64,000 nt of DNA, from assembly GCF_004345615.1 (NCBI RefSeq), contig NZ_SLWK01000001.1, positions 124,001 to 188,000 on the forward strand, read 5' to 3'. Position numbers and translations under genes: made by a program. Shown one piece after another: positions 1 to 7,641 of the stretch. This DNA is from Natronoflexus pectinivorans. Lineage in GTDB: Bacteria > Bacteroidota > Bacteroidia > Bacteroidales > Marinilabiliaceae. Every line of letters starts with the position of its first letter. Position 1 is the first letter of the stretch. The notes beneath the pieces are model-generated. The model was not told where the DNA came from. It saw only the letters and a program-made list of their open reading frames with translations, and did not search any database.

Positions 1-135
1 ACCTTGCGATATCTGAGTTTGTTGTAGGATGATTTCTGAAACCCATATATGATATGGGTTACTGGTTTTTCTCCACGGCAAATCACGTTTATTAATACGA
101 TACCATTTAATTAAAGAGCGTTCGAAATCGGTCAT
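1..135 (-). CDS. mutY: A/G-specific adenine glycosylase MutY, N-terminal 45 residues (runs off the window)
   Basis: The gene is read leftwards from an ATG at 135 and leaves the window after 45 codons. The visible part contains the family's start: a KWY segment, RDLPWR, NPY-IW and VSEIILQQTQ, which is the DNA-binding entry of MutY before the HhH and Fe-S parts. MutY removes adenine mispaired with 8-oxoguanine in base excision repair. It is divergent from the HU gene; mutY, HU and RNase G next to one another is a familiar order in Bacteroidota. The catalytic and Fe-S residues lie outside the window. Confidence 0.92.
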   Translation of the reverse strand, partial: MTDFERSLIKWYRINKRDLPWRKTSNPYHIWVSEIILQQTQISQG

Positions 136-192
136 TTTTAAAATTTTATCCAAAAATACCGCTTTTAGTTTTTTTTTAAAACCAAAAGGATT

Positions 193-200
193 TATATTTG
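193..200 (+). promoter_or_regulatory. -7 promoter element of the HU gene
   Basis: TATATTTG matches the Bacteroidota -7 consensus TAnnTTTG and lies 60 bp before the HU start codon. I see no good -33 TTG at the usual 19-bp spacing, only a T-rich run, so the call rests on the -7 box. Confidence 0.55.
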
Positions 201-259
201 CAATCTGAAAAATTAAAACTAGTGTCTAATTTACTGATAATTAAATAATTTTAAAAGCA

Positions 260-544
260 ATGACAAAGGCTGATATTGTAAACGAAGTTTCGAAAAACAC
301 TGGAATTGAGAAGGTTACAGTACAGAAGACTGTTGAAGCCTTCATGGAAACCGTAAAAGGCAACCTGGTGAAGGGTAAAAATGTTTATCTGAGAGGTTTC
401 GGAAGTTTCATCATCAAGAAAAGAGCAGAGAAAACTGCCCGTAACATTTCTAAAAACACAACCATTATTATCCCTGAGCACTTCATCCCTTCTTTCAAGC
501 CCTCAAAGAGCTTTGTTACCAAGGTGAAGAATAACGTGAAGTAA
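260..544 (+). CDS. HU-family DNA-binding protein
   Basis: A 94-residue protein of normal HU length. It opens with MTKADIVNEVSKNTGI, has the VYLRGFGSF turn and the following RxxRNxxT-type arm segment (RAEKTARNISKNTT), and ends in basic residues. HU-family dimers bend and compact DNA without strong sequence specificity. It has its own TAnnTTTG promoter and is followed after 30 bp by a 30-codon basic gene, probably in the same transcript, which ends at a strong hairpin. Confidence 0.93.
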   Translation: MTKADIVNEVSKNTGIEKVTVQKTVEAFMETVKGNLVKGKNVYLRGFGSFIIKKRAEKTARNISKNTTIIIPEHFIPSFKPSKSFVTKVKNNVK

Positions 545-574
545 AGGAAGAATTTTAATTTAAAACCTATTGCG

Positions 575-667
575 ATGCCAAGTGGTAAAAAGAGAAAAAG
601 GCATAAGATGGCCACTCATAAGAGGAAAAAAAGACTAAGAAAAAACAGACATAAGAAGAAGAAATAG
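575..667 (+). CDS. Tiny basic AURKAIP1/COX24-type (bS22-like) ribosomal protein
   Basis: A 30-residue protein starting MPSGKKRKRHKMATHKRKKR, almost entirely Lys, Arg and His. This sequence type is carried by many Bacteroidota genomes as an AURKAIP1/COX24-domain protein. Mycobacterial bS22 and mitochondrial mS38 belong to the same family and sit near the decoding centre of the small subunit. It lies 30 bp after HU and just before a terminator. That it is a ribosomal protein here is inference from the family; the coding call itself is strong because this exact pattern recurs at this chromosomal position. It is below the usual gene-caller length limit. Confidence 0.85.
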   Translation: MPSGKKRKRHKMATHKRKKRLRKNRHKKKK

Positions 668-687
668 TCTGTTCTGAAAAAAACTTT

Positions 688-725
688 AAAGAACAAACAG
701 GACAATGTCTGTTTGTTCTTTTCGT
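688..725 (+). terminator. Rho-independent terminator after HU and the small basic gene
   Basis: AAAGAACAAACAG (688-700) pairs perfectly with CTGTTTGTTCTTT (709-721) across an 8-nt loop and runs into a T-rich tail. It separates the HU transcript from rng. Confidence 0.85.
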
Positions 726-772
726 TTAAGAATTAACGTTCTTTGAAATTTTATTAATTAATTTATTTTATA

Positions 773-2323
773 GTGAGTGCAGAACTATACGTTGATGTAG
801 CTCCTAAAGAACTTACTATTGCTCTACTTGAGGACCGCAAATTGGCGGAACTAAGAAAAGAGCAAAGTAATGTTCAGTTTGCCGTTGGCGACATTTATCT
901 TGGAAAAGTTAAGAAAATCATGCCAGGATTAAATGCAGCATTTGTTGATGTAGGGTACGAAAAAGATGCCTTTTTACACTATCTTGATCTTGGACCACAA
1001 TTTCGAACCCTTCAAAAATATGTAAGCCAGCTAAAGACTAAAAAAGGAGCCGCTGCATTGCACAAGCTAAAGCCGGATGAGGACATAAATAAAAACGGAA
1101 CGATCTCAGAAGTATTAAACCCGGGACAAGAGGTTTTAGTTCAGGTTGCCAAAGAGCCAATTTCGACCAAAGGGCCCCGACTGACCTCCGAAATATCCAT
1201 CGCAGGCCGTAACCTGATTCTGATACCATTCTCCGACAGGGTTTCGGTAAGCCAAAAAATTCAGCGCCCGGAAGAGCGCAATCGCTTAAAGCGATTACTT
1301 TTGAGCATCAAACCAAAGAATTATGGAGTAATAGTTCGTACCGTAGCTGAAGATAAGCGCGTTGCTGAACTTGATAAGGAGTTGCGTACCTTGGTGAAAC
1401 GTTGGGAAGAGTCCGCTCTCAAACTTAAAGAAACCAAAGCACCAGGATTGGTTGTTGGAGAGATTGGAAGAACTACAGCCTTTTTAAGAGACTTGTTTAA
1501 CCCGACATTTCATTCCATATATGTTAATAATCAAGATGTATATCGCGAAATCCGCGACTATATAGAATTAATTGCTCCCGGACGTGAAAAAATTGTTAAA
1601 TTCCACAATGGCAATGTTCCTATTTTTGACCAATATGGAATTGAAAAACAGATAAAAGCGTCCTTTGGGAAAACCGTATCATTTAGAAGCGGTGCATATC
1701 TGATTATTGAACATACAGAAGCTCTTCACGTCATTGACGTAAACAGCGGAAATCGTTCCAAATCGGCATCCAACCAGGAGAGCAATGCTCTGGATGTAAA
1801 CCTGGCCGCTGCCGAAGAGATAGCACGTCAACTCAGACTCCGGGACATGGGCGGAATCATCGTGGTGGATTTTATTGATATGCAGGATAACGAACATCGT
1901 CAAAAGGTGTTTGAAAAAATGAAAGAAGCCATGGCTTCTGACAGAACCAAGCATAACATACTACCTCTCAGCAAATTTGGCCTGATGCAAATTACCCGCC
2001 AACGCGTCAGACCAGAAATGCATATTGACACCGAGGAGAAATGCCCCTCATGTCTGGGTACCGGATCCATTAGTCCATCGGTGCTGTTTGATGACAAAAT
2101 AGAGCAAAGTGTCCGGCTAGCTGTGCAACAGCAAAATTTAAAGAAATTGACCCTGTGGGTACACCCATATCTGTTTGCCTATTTAAAAAGAGGTTTTCCT
2201 TCAAAAGTATTGAAGTGGAGACTAAAATATGGGTTTGGATTAAAGGTGTTGCCTTCTGATTCTATGGCATTTTTAGAGTTCAAGATCACTGATCATAAAA
2301 ATCAAAAAGCCGGTCTCAAATGA
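773..2323 (+). CDS. rng: Ribonuclease G (RNase E/G family)
   Basis: A 516-residue endoribonuclease for single-stranded AU-rich RNA in rRNA maturation and mRNA decay. An N-terminal S1 domain is visible (GDIYLGKVKKIMPGLNAAFV, about residues 38-110). The two metal-binding aspartates are D322 in HVIDVNSG and D366 in VVDFIDM. The zinc-link motif CPSCLGTG places C424 and C427 as in RNase E. Length suits RNase G, with no RNase E-type scaffold tail. The start is a GTG at 773. The stop codon sits in the loop and right arm of the terminator. Confidence 0.95.
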   Translation: MSAELYVDVAPKELTIALLEDRKLAELRKEQSNVQFAVGDIYLGKVKKIMPGLNAAFVDVGYEKDAFLHYLDLGPQFRTLQKYVSQLKTKKGAAALHKLKPDEDINKNGTISEVLNPGQEVLVQVAKEPISTKGPRLTSEISIAGRNLILIPFSDRVSVSQKIQRPEERNRLKRLLLSIKPKNYGVIVRTVAEDKRVAELDKELRTLVKRWEESALKLKETKAPGLVVGEIGRTTAFLRDLFNPTFHSIYVNNQDVYREIRDYIELIAPGREKIVKFHNGNVPIFDQYGIEKQIKASFGKTVSFRSGAYLIIEHTEALHVIDVNSGNRSKSASNQESNALDVNLAAAEEIARQLRLRDMGGIIVVDFIDMQDNEHRQKVFEKMKEAMASDRTKHNILPLSKFGLMQITRQRVRPEMHIDTEEKCPSCLGTGSISPSVLFDDKIEQSVRLAVQQQNLKKLTLWVHPYLFAYLKRGFPSKVLKWRLKYGFGLKVLPSDSMAFLEFKITDHKNQKAGLK

Positions 2324-2340
2324 GACCGGCTTTTTTTTTA
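2307..2340 (+). terminator. Terminator overlapping the rng stop codon
   Basis: AAGCCGGTCTCA (2307-2318) pairs with TGAGACCGGCTT (2321-2332), followed by a run of T. The rng stop TGA at 2321-2323 forms the start of the right arm, so there is no 3' untranslated spacer. Confidence 0.92.
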
Positions 2341-2478
2341 CATGCCGTTAACATTTCACAGATAAGGCTCTGTCGAAATGATAAATAAGAAATAATACTT
2401 CCACCTTCAAGATGTCATATCTTACAATTTTATATAAACTTTATCATCTCTCATTCCTCAATAAACTAAGAAATAAAT

Positions 2479-2486
2479 TATATTTG
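2479..2486 (+). promoter_or_regulatory. -7 promoter element of the CPA2 antiporter gene
   Basis: TATATTTG fits TAnnTTTG and lies 61 bp before the start codon in an otherwise AT-rich 224-bp intergenic stretch. No convincing -33 box was found. Confidence 0.5.
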
Positions 2487-2547
2487 AGATGAACAAACTG
2501 ATAAAAATGACGATTTAATAGTCAGGAAACATTTGTAAAAGTCAGCT

Positions 2548-4719
2548 ATGCGGATACTCTCAATACTCCATTCAAATGGGTTAACTTTCCCCCTTGAAAA
2601 CCCCGTACTGATTTTTTCGGTCATCCTGTTTATTATACTTTTTGCTCCTTTGGTTTTAAACCTTCTGAAGGTTCCCCATCTTATAGGACTGATCATTGCC
2701 GGGGCAATTGTTGGCCCCAATGGCATAAATTTACTGATGCGCGACAGCAGCGTGGAACTTTTTGGCACTGTAGGCCTATTGTACATCATGTTCTTGGCCG
2801 GAATGGAAATTGACCTGGCCGATTTTCGAAAAAATAGTCGCAAAAGCATCATTTTTGGGATGTACACCTTCATCATCCCCATGGTATTAGGAATCTTTTC
2901 TGGTATTTATTTATTGGGGTTTAACCTAACAACATCCATACTACTTGCCAGTATGTTTGCTTCGCATACTCTGGTTGCCTACCCTGTAATAAGCCAGTAT
3001 GGTATAAGCCGTAACAGGGTGGTTGGTATTACACTTGGCGGAACCATGATTACAGATACCCTTGCCCTACTAGTTTTGGCAGTTATTGTAGGGATGACCA
3101 GAGGTGAAATGGGTCCCGGTTTTTGGCTGGAGCTATCCATTTCCATGGCCTTGTTTATTGCAGCTGTCGCGATACTGGTTCCAATATTGGGTCGTTGGTT
3201 TTTTAAGCGATATGGGGATAAAGTTTCGCAATACATTTTTGTACTGGGGGTGGTGTTTGTTTCAGCTTATTTGGCTGAATTAGCAGGAGTTGAAGCCATA
3301 ATCGGAGCGTTTTTGGCTGGGCTGGCACTCAACAGACTGGTGCCAAACACTTCGCCCTTAATGAATCGCATTGAATTTGTGGGTAATGCTCTTTTTATTC
3401 CTTTTTTTCTAATTGGGGTTGGAATGCTAATTGATTTTCGCGTTCTTATAAACAATTTCGAAGCCATATTGGTAGCCATTGTGATGACCGTTGCAGCTAC
3501 CGTATCTAAGTTTATCGCTGCCTACATTACACAAAAAACTTTCAGGTTTACAATTGATGAACGTCGAGTAATTTTTGGCCTTAGCAATGCACAGGCAGCA
3601 GCTACGCTTGCTGCTGTTCTGGTAGGTTACAATGTAATTCTTGGGGAAACCGAGGCCGGAGACCCCATCAGACTTCTGAATGAAAACGTACTCAATGGAG
3701 CCATATTAATGATTCTGGTTACCTGTACCATCGCCTCATTTGTAGCTCAAAAAGGCGCACAAAACATTGCCCGGCAATCCGCAGGAACAGACGACGATGA
3801 AAAGAAAGAGAAACCCGGCAAAGAGAAACTACTCGTTACAATAAGCCACCCCGACACCATAGAAGAGTTGGTAAATCTGGCCATTACCATAAAAAGCAAA
3901 AATAATGGAGATCTTTATGGTTTAAATGTTGTTTCCCAAGAGGGCTTCGATCCGGTGAAAGAACGGGAAGCCAGGAAGACATTACAACGGGCCGCAAATG
4001 TAGCCGCTGCAACAGATAAACACATGCATGAGTTGCTCAGGTATGATCTTAACGTGGTAAACGGCATCACCAACGTAGTTAAAGAACAAAAAATCACAGA
4101 TATTTTTATGGGACTGCATCAAAAAAGCAAAATTGCCGGATCAATTTTGGGTAGTATTACCGAAGGGTTGCTTTCAACATGCCACGCCACCATATTTATT
4201 TATCGCATTTCACAACCACTCTCGACCATAAAGCGTCATTTGGTAATTGTTCCGCCTGATGCCGAAAAAGAACCTGGCTTTGCATTCTGGATTATGAGAA
4301 TCTGGAAACTGGCAGACAATACCGGTGTAAAACTAATTTTTTACGGACAAGAATCAACTCTTAAGGTCATCGCCAAACTTCATAAAAAACATCCGGTATC
4401 TGCAGACTTTAAAATATTTCACGATTACGATGACATTCTTGTGATACTGGCCGAGGCAGGAGAAGATGATAACGTGGTGGTAGTCATGAGTCGCAAAAAT
4501 GCCGTTTCTTATCAAGGCATTATGGCAAGAATTCCAAAATACCTGAAGAAATATTTAAAGAGAAATAGTTTCATAATGATTTATCCAAGGCAGCATGGAT
4601 TTAAAGAAGCCGTGCTGAACGATTTTGGAAATCCTGAAAAACTGGATTTCTTAAGTGAAAACATTGAACGATTGGATACTTTAATTGATAGTATTTCGAA
4701 AATGTTGAGAAAGAACTAA
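2548..4719 (+). CDS. CPA2-family cation:proton antiporter with cytoplasmic USP-like domains
   Basis: A 723-residue inner-membrane protein. Residues about 20-410 form a dozen hydrophobic segments of the Na+/H+ exchanger fold, with the GLIIAGAIVGPNG segment early on and AGVEAIIGAFLAGLALNR in the middle, both typical of the KefB/GerN-like CPA2 group. A charged linker (DDDEKKEKPGKEK) leads to two alpha/beta domains (about 430-560 and 575-700) like universal-stress-protein domains of other large Bacteroidota antiporters. The ion (Na+ or K+) cannot be read from the sequence. It is monocistronic, and its stop nearly abuts the convergent HD gene. Confidence 0.88.
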   Translation: MRILSILHSNGLTFPLENPVLIFSVILFIILFAPLVLNLLKVPHLIGLIIAGAIVGPNGINLLMRDSSVELFGTVGLLYIMFLAGMEIDLADFRKNSRKSIIFGMYTFIIPMVLGIFSGIYLLGFNLTTSILLASMFASHTLVAYPVISQYGISRNRVVGITLGGTMITDTLALLVLAVIVGMTRGEMGPGFWLELSISMALFIAAVAILVPILGRWFFKRYGDKVSQYIFVLGVVFVSAYLAELAGVEAIIGAFLAGLALNRLVPNTSPLMNRIEFVGNALFIPFFLIGVGMLIDFRVLINNFEAILVAIVMTVAATVSKFIAAYITQKTFRFTIDERRVIFGLSNAQAAATLAAVLVGYNVILGETEAGDPIRLLNENVLNGAILMILVTCTIASFVAQKGAQNIARQSAGTDDDEKKEKPGKEKLLVTISHPDTIEELVNLAITIKSKNNGDLYGLNVVSQEGFDPVKEREARKTLQRAANVAAATDKHMHELLRYDLNVVNGITNVVKEQKITDIFMGLHQKSKIAGSILGSITEGLLSTCHATIFIYRISQPLSTIKRHLVIVPPDAEKEPGFAFWIMRIWKLADNTGVKLIFYGQESTLKVIAKLHKKHPVSADFKIFHDYDDILVILAEAGEDDNVVVVMSRKNAVSYQGIMARIPKYLKKYLKRNSFIMIYPRQHGFKEAVLNDFGNPEKLDFLSENIERLDTLIDSISKMLRKN

Positions 4720-4720
4720 T

Positions 4721-5260
4721 CTAAAGAAACATTTCACACATCTCATTAAACCTCTTCAATTGCTGTTCTCCATACCGAGCCATTCCTTTTCGGACTTTAT
4801 CGAGAGATTTTTCCTTGGTTAAGTTGTTCCCTTTTGAATAAAACTTATCGGCAAAACAGATTATTTTTTCTTCAATGGATTCTGGGAGCATATCAACATG
4901 AGGAAGAGGAAGATTTTGCAATTTGATTTCTTCAGCAGATAAACCAGATCCTGTGTGATGCTCACAGATATTTGCCAACCTCAGAAGTCCGTGCCCCCTT
5001 AAAATCTGCCCACCAATGACTCCATGACGAATATAGGGATGTTCACCAAAACAATGTATTTCCGGAGCATAAGTCTCCACAATCCCGATATCGTGTAGCA
5101 TACAACCCTCTCTTAGTAGAATCTCGTCAGCTTCCAGCTCAGGATGCTCAGAAGCGATCTTCAGCGCCCTTTCCATAACCATCAGGCTATGTGTTTCAAG
5201 GATATTTCTTGCCTTCTTTTTCCGGGGATAATATTTGTCGATAATCAGTTCTACCATCAT
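4721..5260 (-). CDS. HD-domain phosphohydrolase (HDIG type)
   Basis: A 179-residue cytoplasmic protein with the metal ligands of the HD superfamily: an N-terminal H in THSLMVMERAL, the HDIG doublet in CMLHDIG, and later H residues in EHPYIRHG and EHHTGSG. Such small HDIG proteins are phosphohydrolases, often on nucleotides, but the substrate here is unknown. Two ATG codons lead the frame (5260 and 5257) and either could serve. It converges on the antiporter gene with a 1-bp gap and shares its upstream region with the divergent RIC operon. Confidence 0.85.
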   Translation of the reverse strand: MMVELIIDKYYPRKKKARNILETHSLMVMERALKIASEHPELEADEILLREGCMLHDIGIVETYAPEIHCFGEHPYIRHGVIGGQILRGHGLLRLANICEHHTGSGLSAEEIKLQNLPLPHVDMLPESIEEKIICFADKFYSKGNNLTKEKSLDKVRKGMARYGEQQLKRFNEMCEMFL

Positions 5261-5311
5261 TCACAATGATACGAAAAAGAAACGGTTAAAGTTTGTAATG
5301 CTTTGATTTTT

Positions 5312-5385
5312 TTAAAGACTTTTTTGTCTTTTTATATTGCAGTCTTGTCTCAAATAAGTACATTTGCAACATTAAAGACTTTTTT
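5312..5385 (+). promoter_or_regulatory. Promoter of the ric-rrf2 operon flanked by AAAGAC repeats (candidate operator)
   Basis: A -33 TTG (5337-5339) and -7 TACATTTG (5359-5366) are 19 bp apart, a textbook Bacteroidota promoter. An 18-bp palindrome, AAAGAC-TTTTTT-GTCTTT (5314-5331), abuts the -33 box. The 14-bp sequence TTAAAGACTTTTTT occurs at 5312-5325 and again at 5372-5385, over the expected transcription start. Binding by the Rrf2 regulator encoded downstream would fit but is inference. Confidence 0.65.
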
Positions 5386-5409
5386 ATCCTCAATTAAAAC
5401 AGAATAGTT

Positions 5410-6132
5410 ATGACAATTTTAGATCAAACAATTGGGAAACTGGTAGCAGACAATTACAAAACAGCGGATGTCTTCCTGAAAAACGGTATCGACTTTTGCT
5501 GCGGAGGTAACATCTCCATAGAAGAGGCTGCCAAAAAAAACAATGTAAATACTAATAAACTGGTGAATGAACTTGAAACTGCCATAGCCAGTCGCGATGT
5601 GGAATCAGATCTCATAAACAGGCTGAGTCCTGCAGAACTAATTGACCACATCATTGAGCATCACCACACATTTGTGCGCGAAAACCTGGAAACCATCCCT
5701 CCCTACCTTGCAAAACTTGCAGATGTACATGGTGCAAATCACCACGAATTAATAGAAATTGAGCATCTGTTTGGGGAGGCAATCACAGCTTTTAAAAAAC
5801 ATTTAAAAGATGAAGAAGAGATCTTATTCCCGTACGTAAAAGAACTGGCAGATGCTTTGAATACAGGTCAGCTTCCGGAAAAGAGCAACTTCAAATCCAT
5901 CGAAGATGTCATTGAAAACATGCACGATGAACATGATGGGGAAGGAGAAAGATTTCGAACTATTTCGAAACTAACAAATAACTACACCCTTCCTCCGGAT
6001 GGTTGCAACACGTATCGTGTTGGTTTAGAAAAACTAAAAGCATTCGAAAAAGACCTACACCGGCATGTGCATCTTGAAAACAACATCCTGTTTCCAAAAG
6101 CACTAGAAATGGAGAAAAAATTAATAAATTAG
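5410..6132 (+). CDS. ric: RIC family di-iron protein (iron-sulfur cluster repair, ScdA/YtfE type)
   Basis: A 240-residue cytoplasmic protein that restores Fe-S clusters damaged by nitric oxide or peroxide. The N-terminal DUF542 part carries the C30-C31 pair in NGIDFCCGG. The hemerythrin-like C-terminal part supplies the di-iron ligands, seen in HIIEHHHTF, HHELIEIEH, FKKHLKDEEE, MHDEHDGEGE and DLHRHVHLENN. Length and domain order match ScdA/YtfE. It is the first gene of an operon with an Rrf2 regulator 16 bp downstream, suggesting control by the cluster damage it repairs. Confidence 0.93.
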   Translation: MTILDQTIGKLVADNYKTADVFLKNGIDFCCGGNISIEEAAKKNNVNTNKLVNELETAIASRDVESDLINRLSPAELIDHIIEHHHTFVRENLETIPPYLAKLADVHGANHHELIEIEHLFGEAITAFKKHLKDEEEILFPYVKELADALNTGQLPEKSNFKSIEDVIENMHDEHDGEGERFRTISKLTNNYTLPPDGCNTYRVGLEKLKAFEKDLHRHVHLENNILFPKALEMEKKLIN

Positions 6133-6148
6133 AGGCAAAATAATCATC

Positions 6149-6592
6149 ATGTTATCGAAAGCCTCAGAATATGCCATAAGAGCGTTGGTTTACATAGCCA
6201 TTAAAAACCGGGACGCCATGCGTCCCGGTTATCGTGAAATATCCCGGGAGATTGAAGCTCCCGAACAATTCACGGCAAAAATTCTGCAAACCTGTGTTCG
6301 AAAAAAACTTCTACTATCAGTTCGCGGAAGAGGCGGTGGCTTTTTTTTCGATCCAGAAAGCAAGCCTCTCTCCCTAATAGAAATCATTAATGCCATTGAA
6401 GGAATGACCCTTTTTACTCGTTGTGGAATCGGGTTAAGCAGATGCTCCGACACTGCACCCTGTCCTATTCATAAAGAATACGCCGTAATAAGAGACCGAT
6501 ATCAACAGCTGACAACCAACACCACCATAGATGATTTGGCTGATAAAATTATATCGGGTGAAGGGGTGTTGAATAGAATTACCATGGAATAA
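6149..6592 (+). CDS. Rrf2-family transcriptional regulator with three cluster-type cysteines
   Basis: A 147-residue winged-helix protein starting MLSKASEYAIRALVYIA, the standard Rrf2 opening. C92, C99 and C105 (RCGIGLSRC then C) have the spacing of the 2Fe-2S ligands in NsrR/IscR-type members, so it probably senses NO or redox state through a cluster. Its position after ric makes autoregulation of this operon likely. The AAAGAC palindrome upstream of ric is the obvious candidate site. Assignment to NsrR rather than another Rrf2 subgroup is not possible from the sequence alone. Confidence 0.9.
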   Translation: MLSKASEYAIRALVYIAIKNRDAMRPGYREISREIEAPEQFTAKILQTCVRKKLLLSVRGRGGGFFFDPESKPLSLIEIINAIEGMTLFTRCGIGLSRCSDTAPCPIHKEYAVIRDRYQQLTTNTTIDDLADKIISGEGVLNRITME

Positions 6593-6660
6593 AACAGCTA
6601 TGCAATTATACAATCGGTCAATTATTTCTTTTTCATTTAAAATTCTAACAACTCTTTTCG

Positions 6661-6668
6661 TACTTTTG
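6661..6668 (+). promoter_or_regulatory. -7 promoter element of the ABC exporter operon
   Basis: TACTTTTG matches TAnnTTTG, 40 bp before the ATP-binding protein start. No TTG at -33 was found. Confidence 0.5.
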
Positions 6669-6707
6669 CATAATGTGCAAAAAATAAGGTAATCACCTAA
6701 TCCTAAT

Positions 6708-7628
6708 ATGATGGCATTTTTAGAAGCAAAAGACGTAGTAAAGCAATATGCCGGACATCTGGCATTGGATCATGTATCGGTTTCTGTTCCGGAAAACACA
6801 ATATTTGGCCTTCTAGGGCCAAATGGAGCTGGCAAAACCACGCTGATTCGCATCATTAATCAAATTACGGGGCCTGACAGTGGCTCCATCCTCATCAACA
6901 ACAAACCACTTAAAAGCAGCGACATAGCAAGAATAGGTTATCTGCCTGAAGAGAGGGGTTTGTATAAAAAGATGAAGGTTGGAGAACAAGCTCTCTACTT
7001 AGCCCAATTAAAAGATCTCTCCCGCCGGGACGCTTTAAAGAAACTCAAATACTGGTTTGAAAAATTTGAGATTCAGGCGTGGTGGGACAAAAAAGTAGAG
7101 GAACTATCCAAAGGGATGCAACAAAAGGTTCAATTCATCGTGACCATCCTGCATAACCCCCAACTTCTTATTTTTGATGAGCCATTCAGTGGTTTCGATC
7201 CAATCAATGCAAGTCTTTTGAAAGATGAAATTCTGAATCTGAAGAAAGAGGGAGCTACCATTATTTTTTCTACCCACAACATGAGTTCAGTAGAGGCTCT
7301 TTGCGACCACATCACACTCATAAACAACGGAAAATCCATTTTGAACGGCGCTGTTCACGATATTCGCTACCAATATCGAGAGAATCTCATAAAACTTGAA
7401 TACTCCGGAGATACAGAGAAACTTAAGGAGACCATCAACAAATCCTATGAGATCATCGAAAGCGGTCCCTCCAACGGGTTCAGCTCTCTGCTGGTAAAAA
7501 TGGATGAAGGAAATAACATGAACCAACTGCTGAAACTGGTGATAAACGACTGTGAAATACATAGTTGCAAGGAGGTTTTACCCGGCATGGATGACGTATT
7601 TATTAAAGTTGTGAACGAAAACAAATAA
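6708..7628 (+). CDS. ABC transporter ATP-binding protein (NatA-like)
   Basis: A 306-residue nucleotide-binding subunit. Walker A is GPNGAGKTT (about 37-45), the signature is LSKGMQQ (about 133-139), Walker B is LLIFDEP, and the switch histidine is in IIFSTHNM. A roughly 90-residue C-terminal extension follows, as in NatA-type exporters whose domain DUF4162 contacts the permease. The start could be either ATG at 6708 or 6711. The permease gene follows 13 bp later. The cargo (possibly Na+ or an unknown drug or peptide) cannot be told. Confidence 0.93.
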   Translation: MMAFLEAKDVVKQYAGHLALDHVSVSVPENTIFGLLGPNGAGKTTLIRIINQITGPDSGSILINNKPLKSSDIARIGYLPEERGLYKKMKVGEQALYLAQLKDLSRRDALKKLKYWFEKFEIQAWWDKKVEELSKGMQQKVQFIVTILHNPQLLIFDEPFSGFDPINASLLKDEILNLKKEGATIIFSTHNMSSVEALCDHITLINNGKSILNGAVHDIRYQYRENLIKLEYSGDTEKLKETINKSYEIIESGPSNGFSSLLVKMDEGNNMNQLLKLVINDCEIHSCKEVLPGMDDVFIKVVNENK

Positions 7629-7641
7629 CCCAACCAAAGCC

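Noticed and set aside
2324-2547. A small gene between rng and the antiporter
   Set aside because: The 224 bp hold only the antiporter promoter; all frames are broken.
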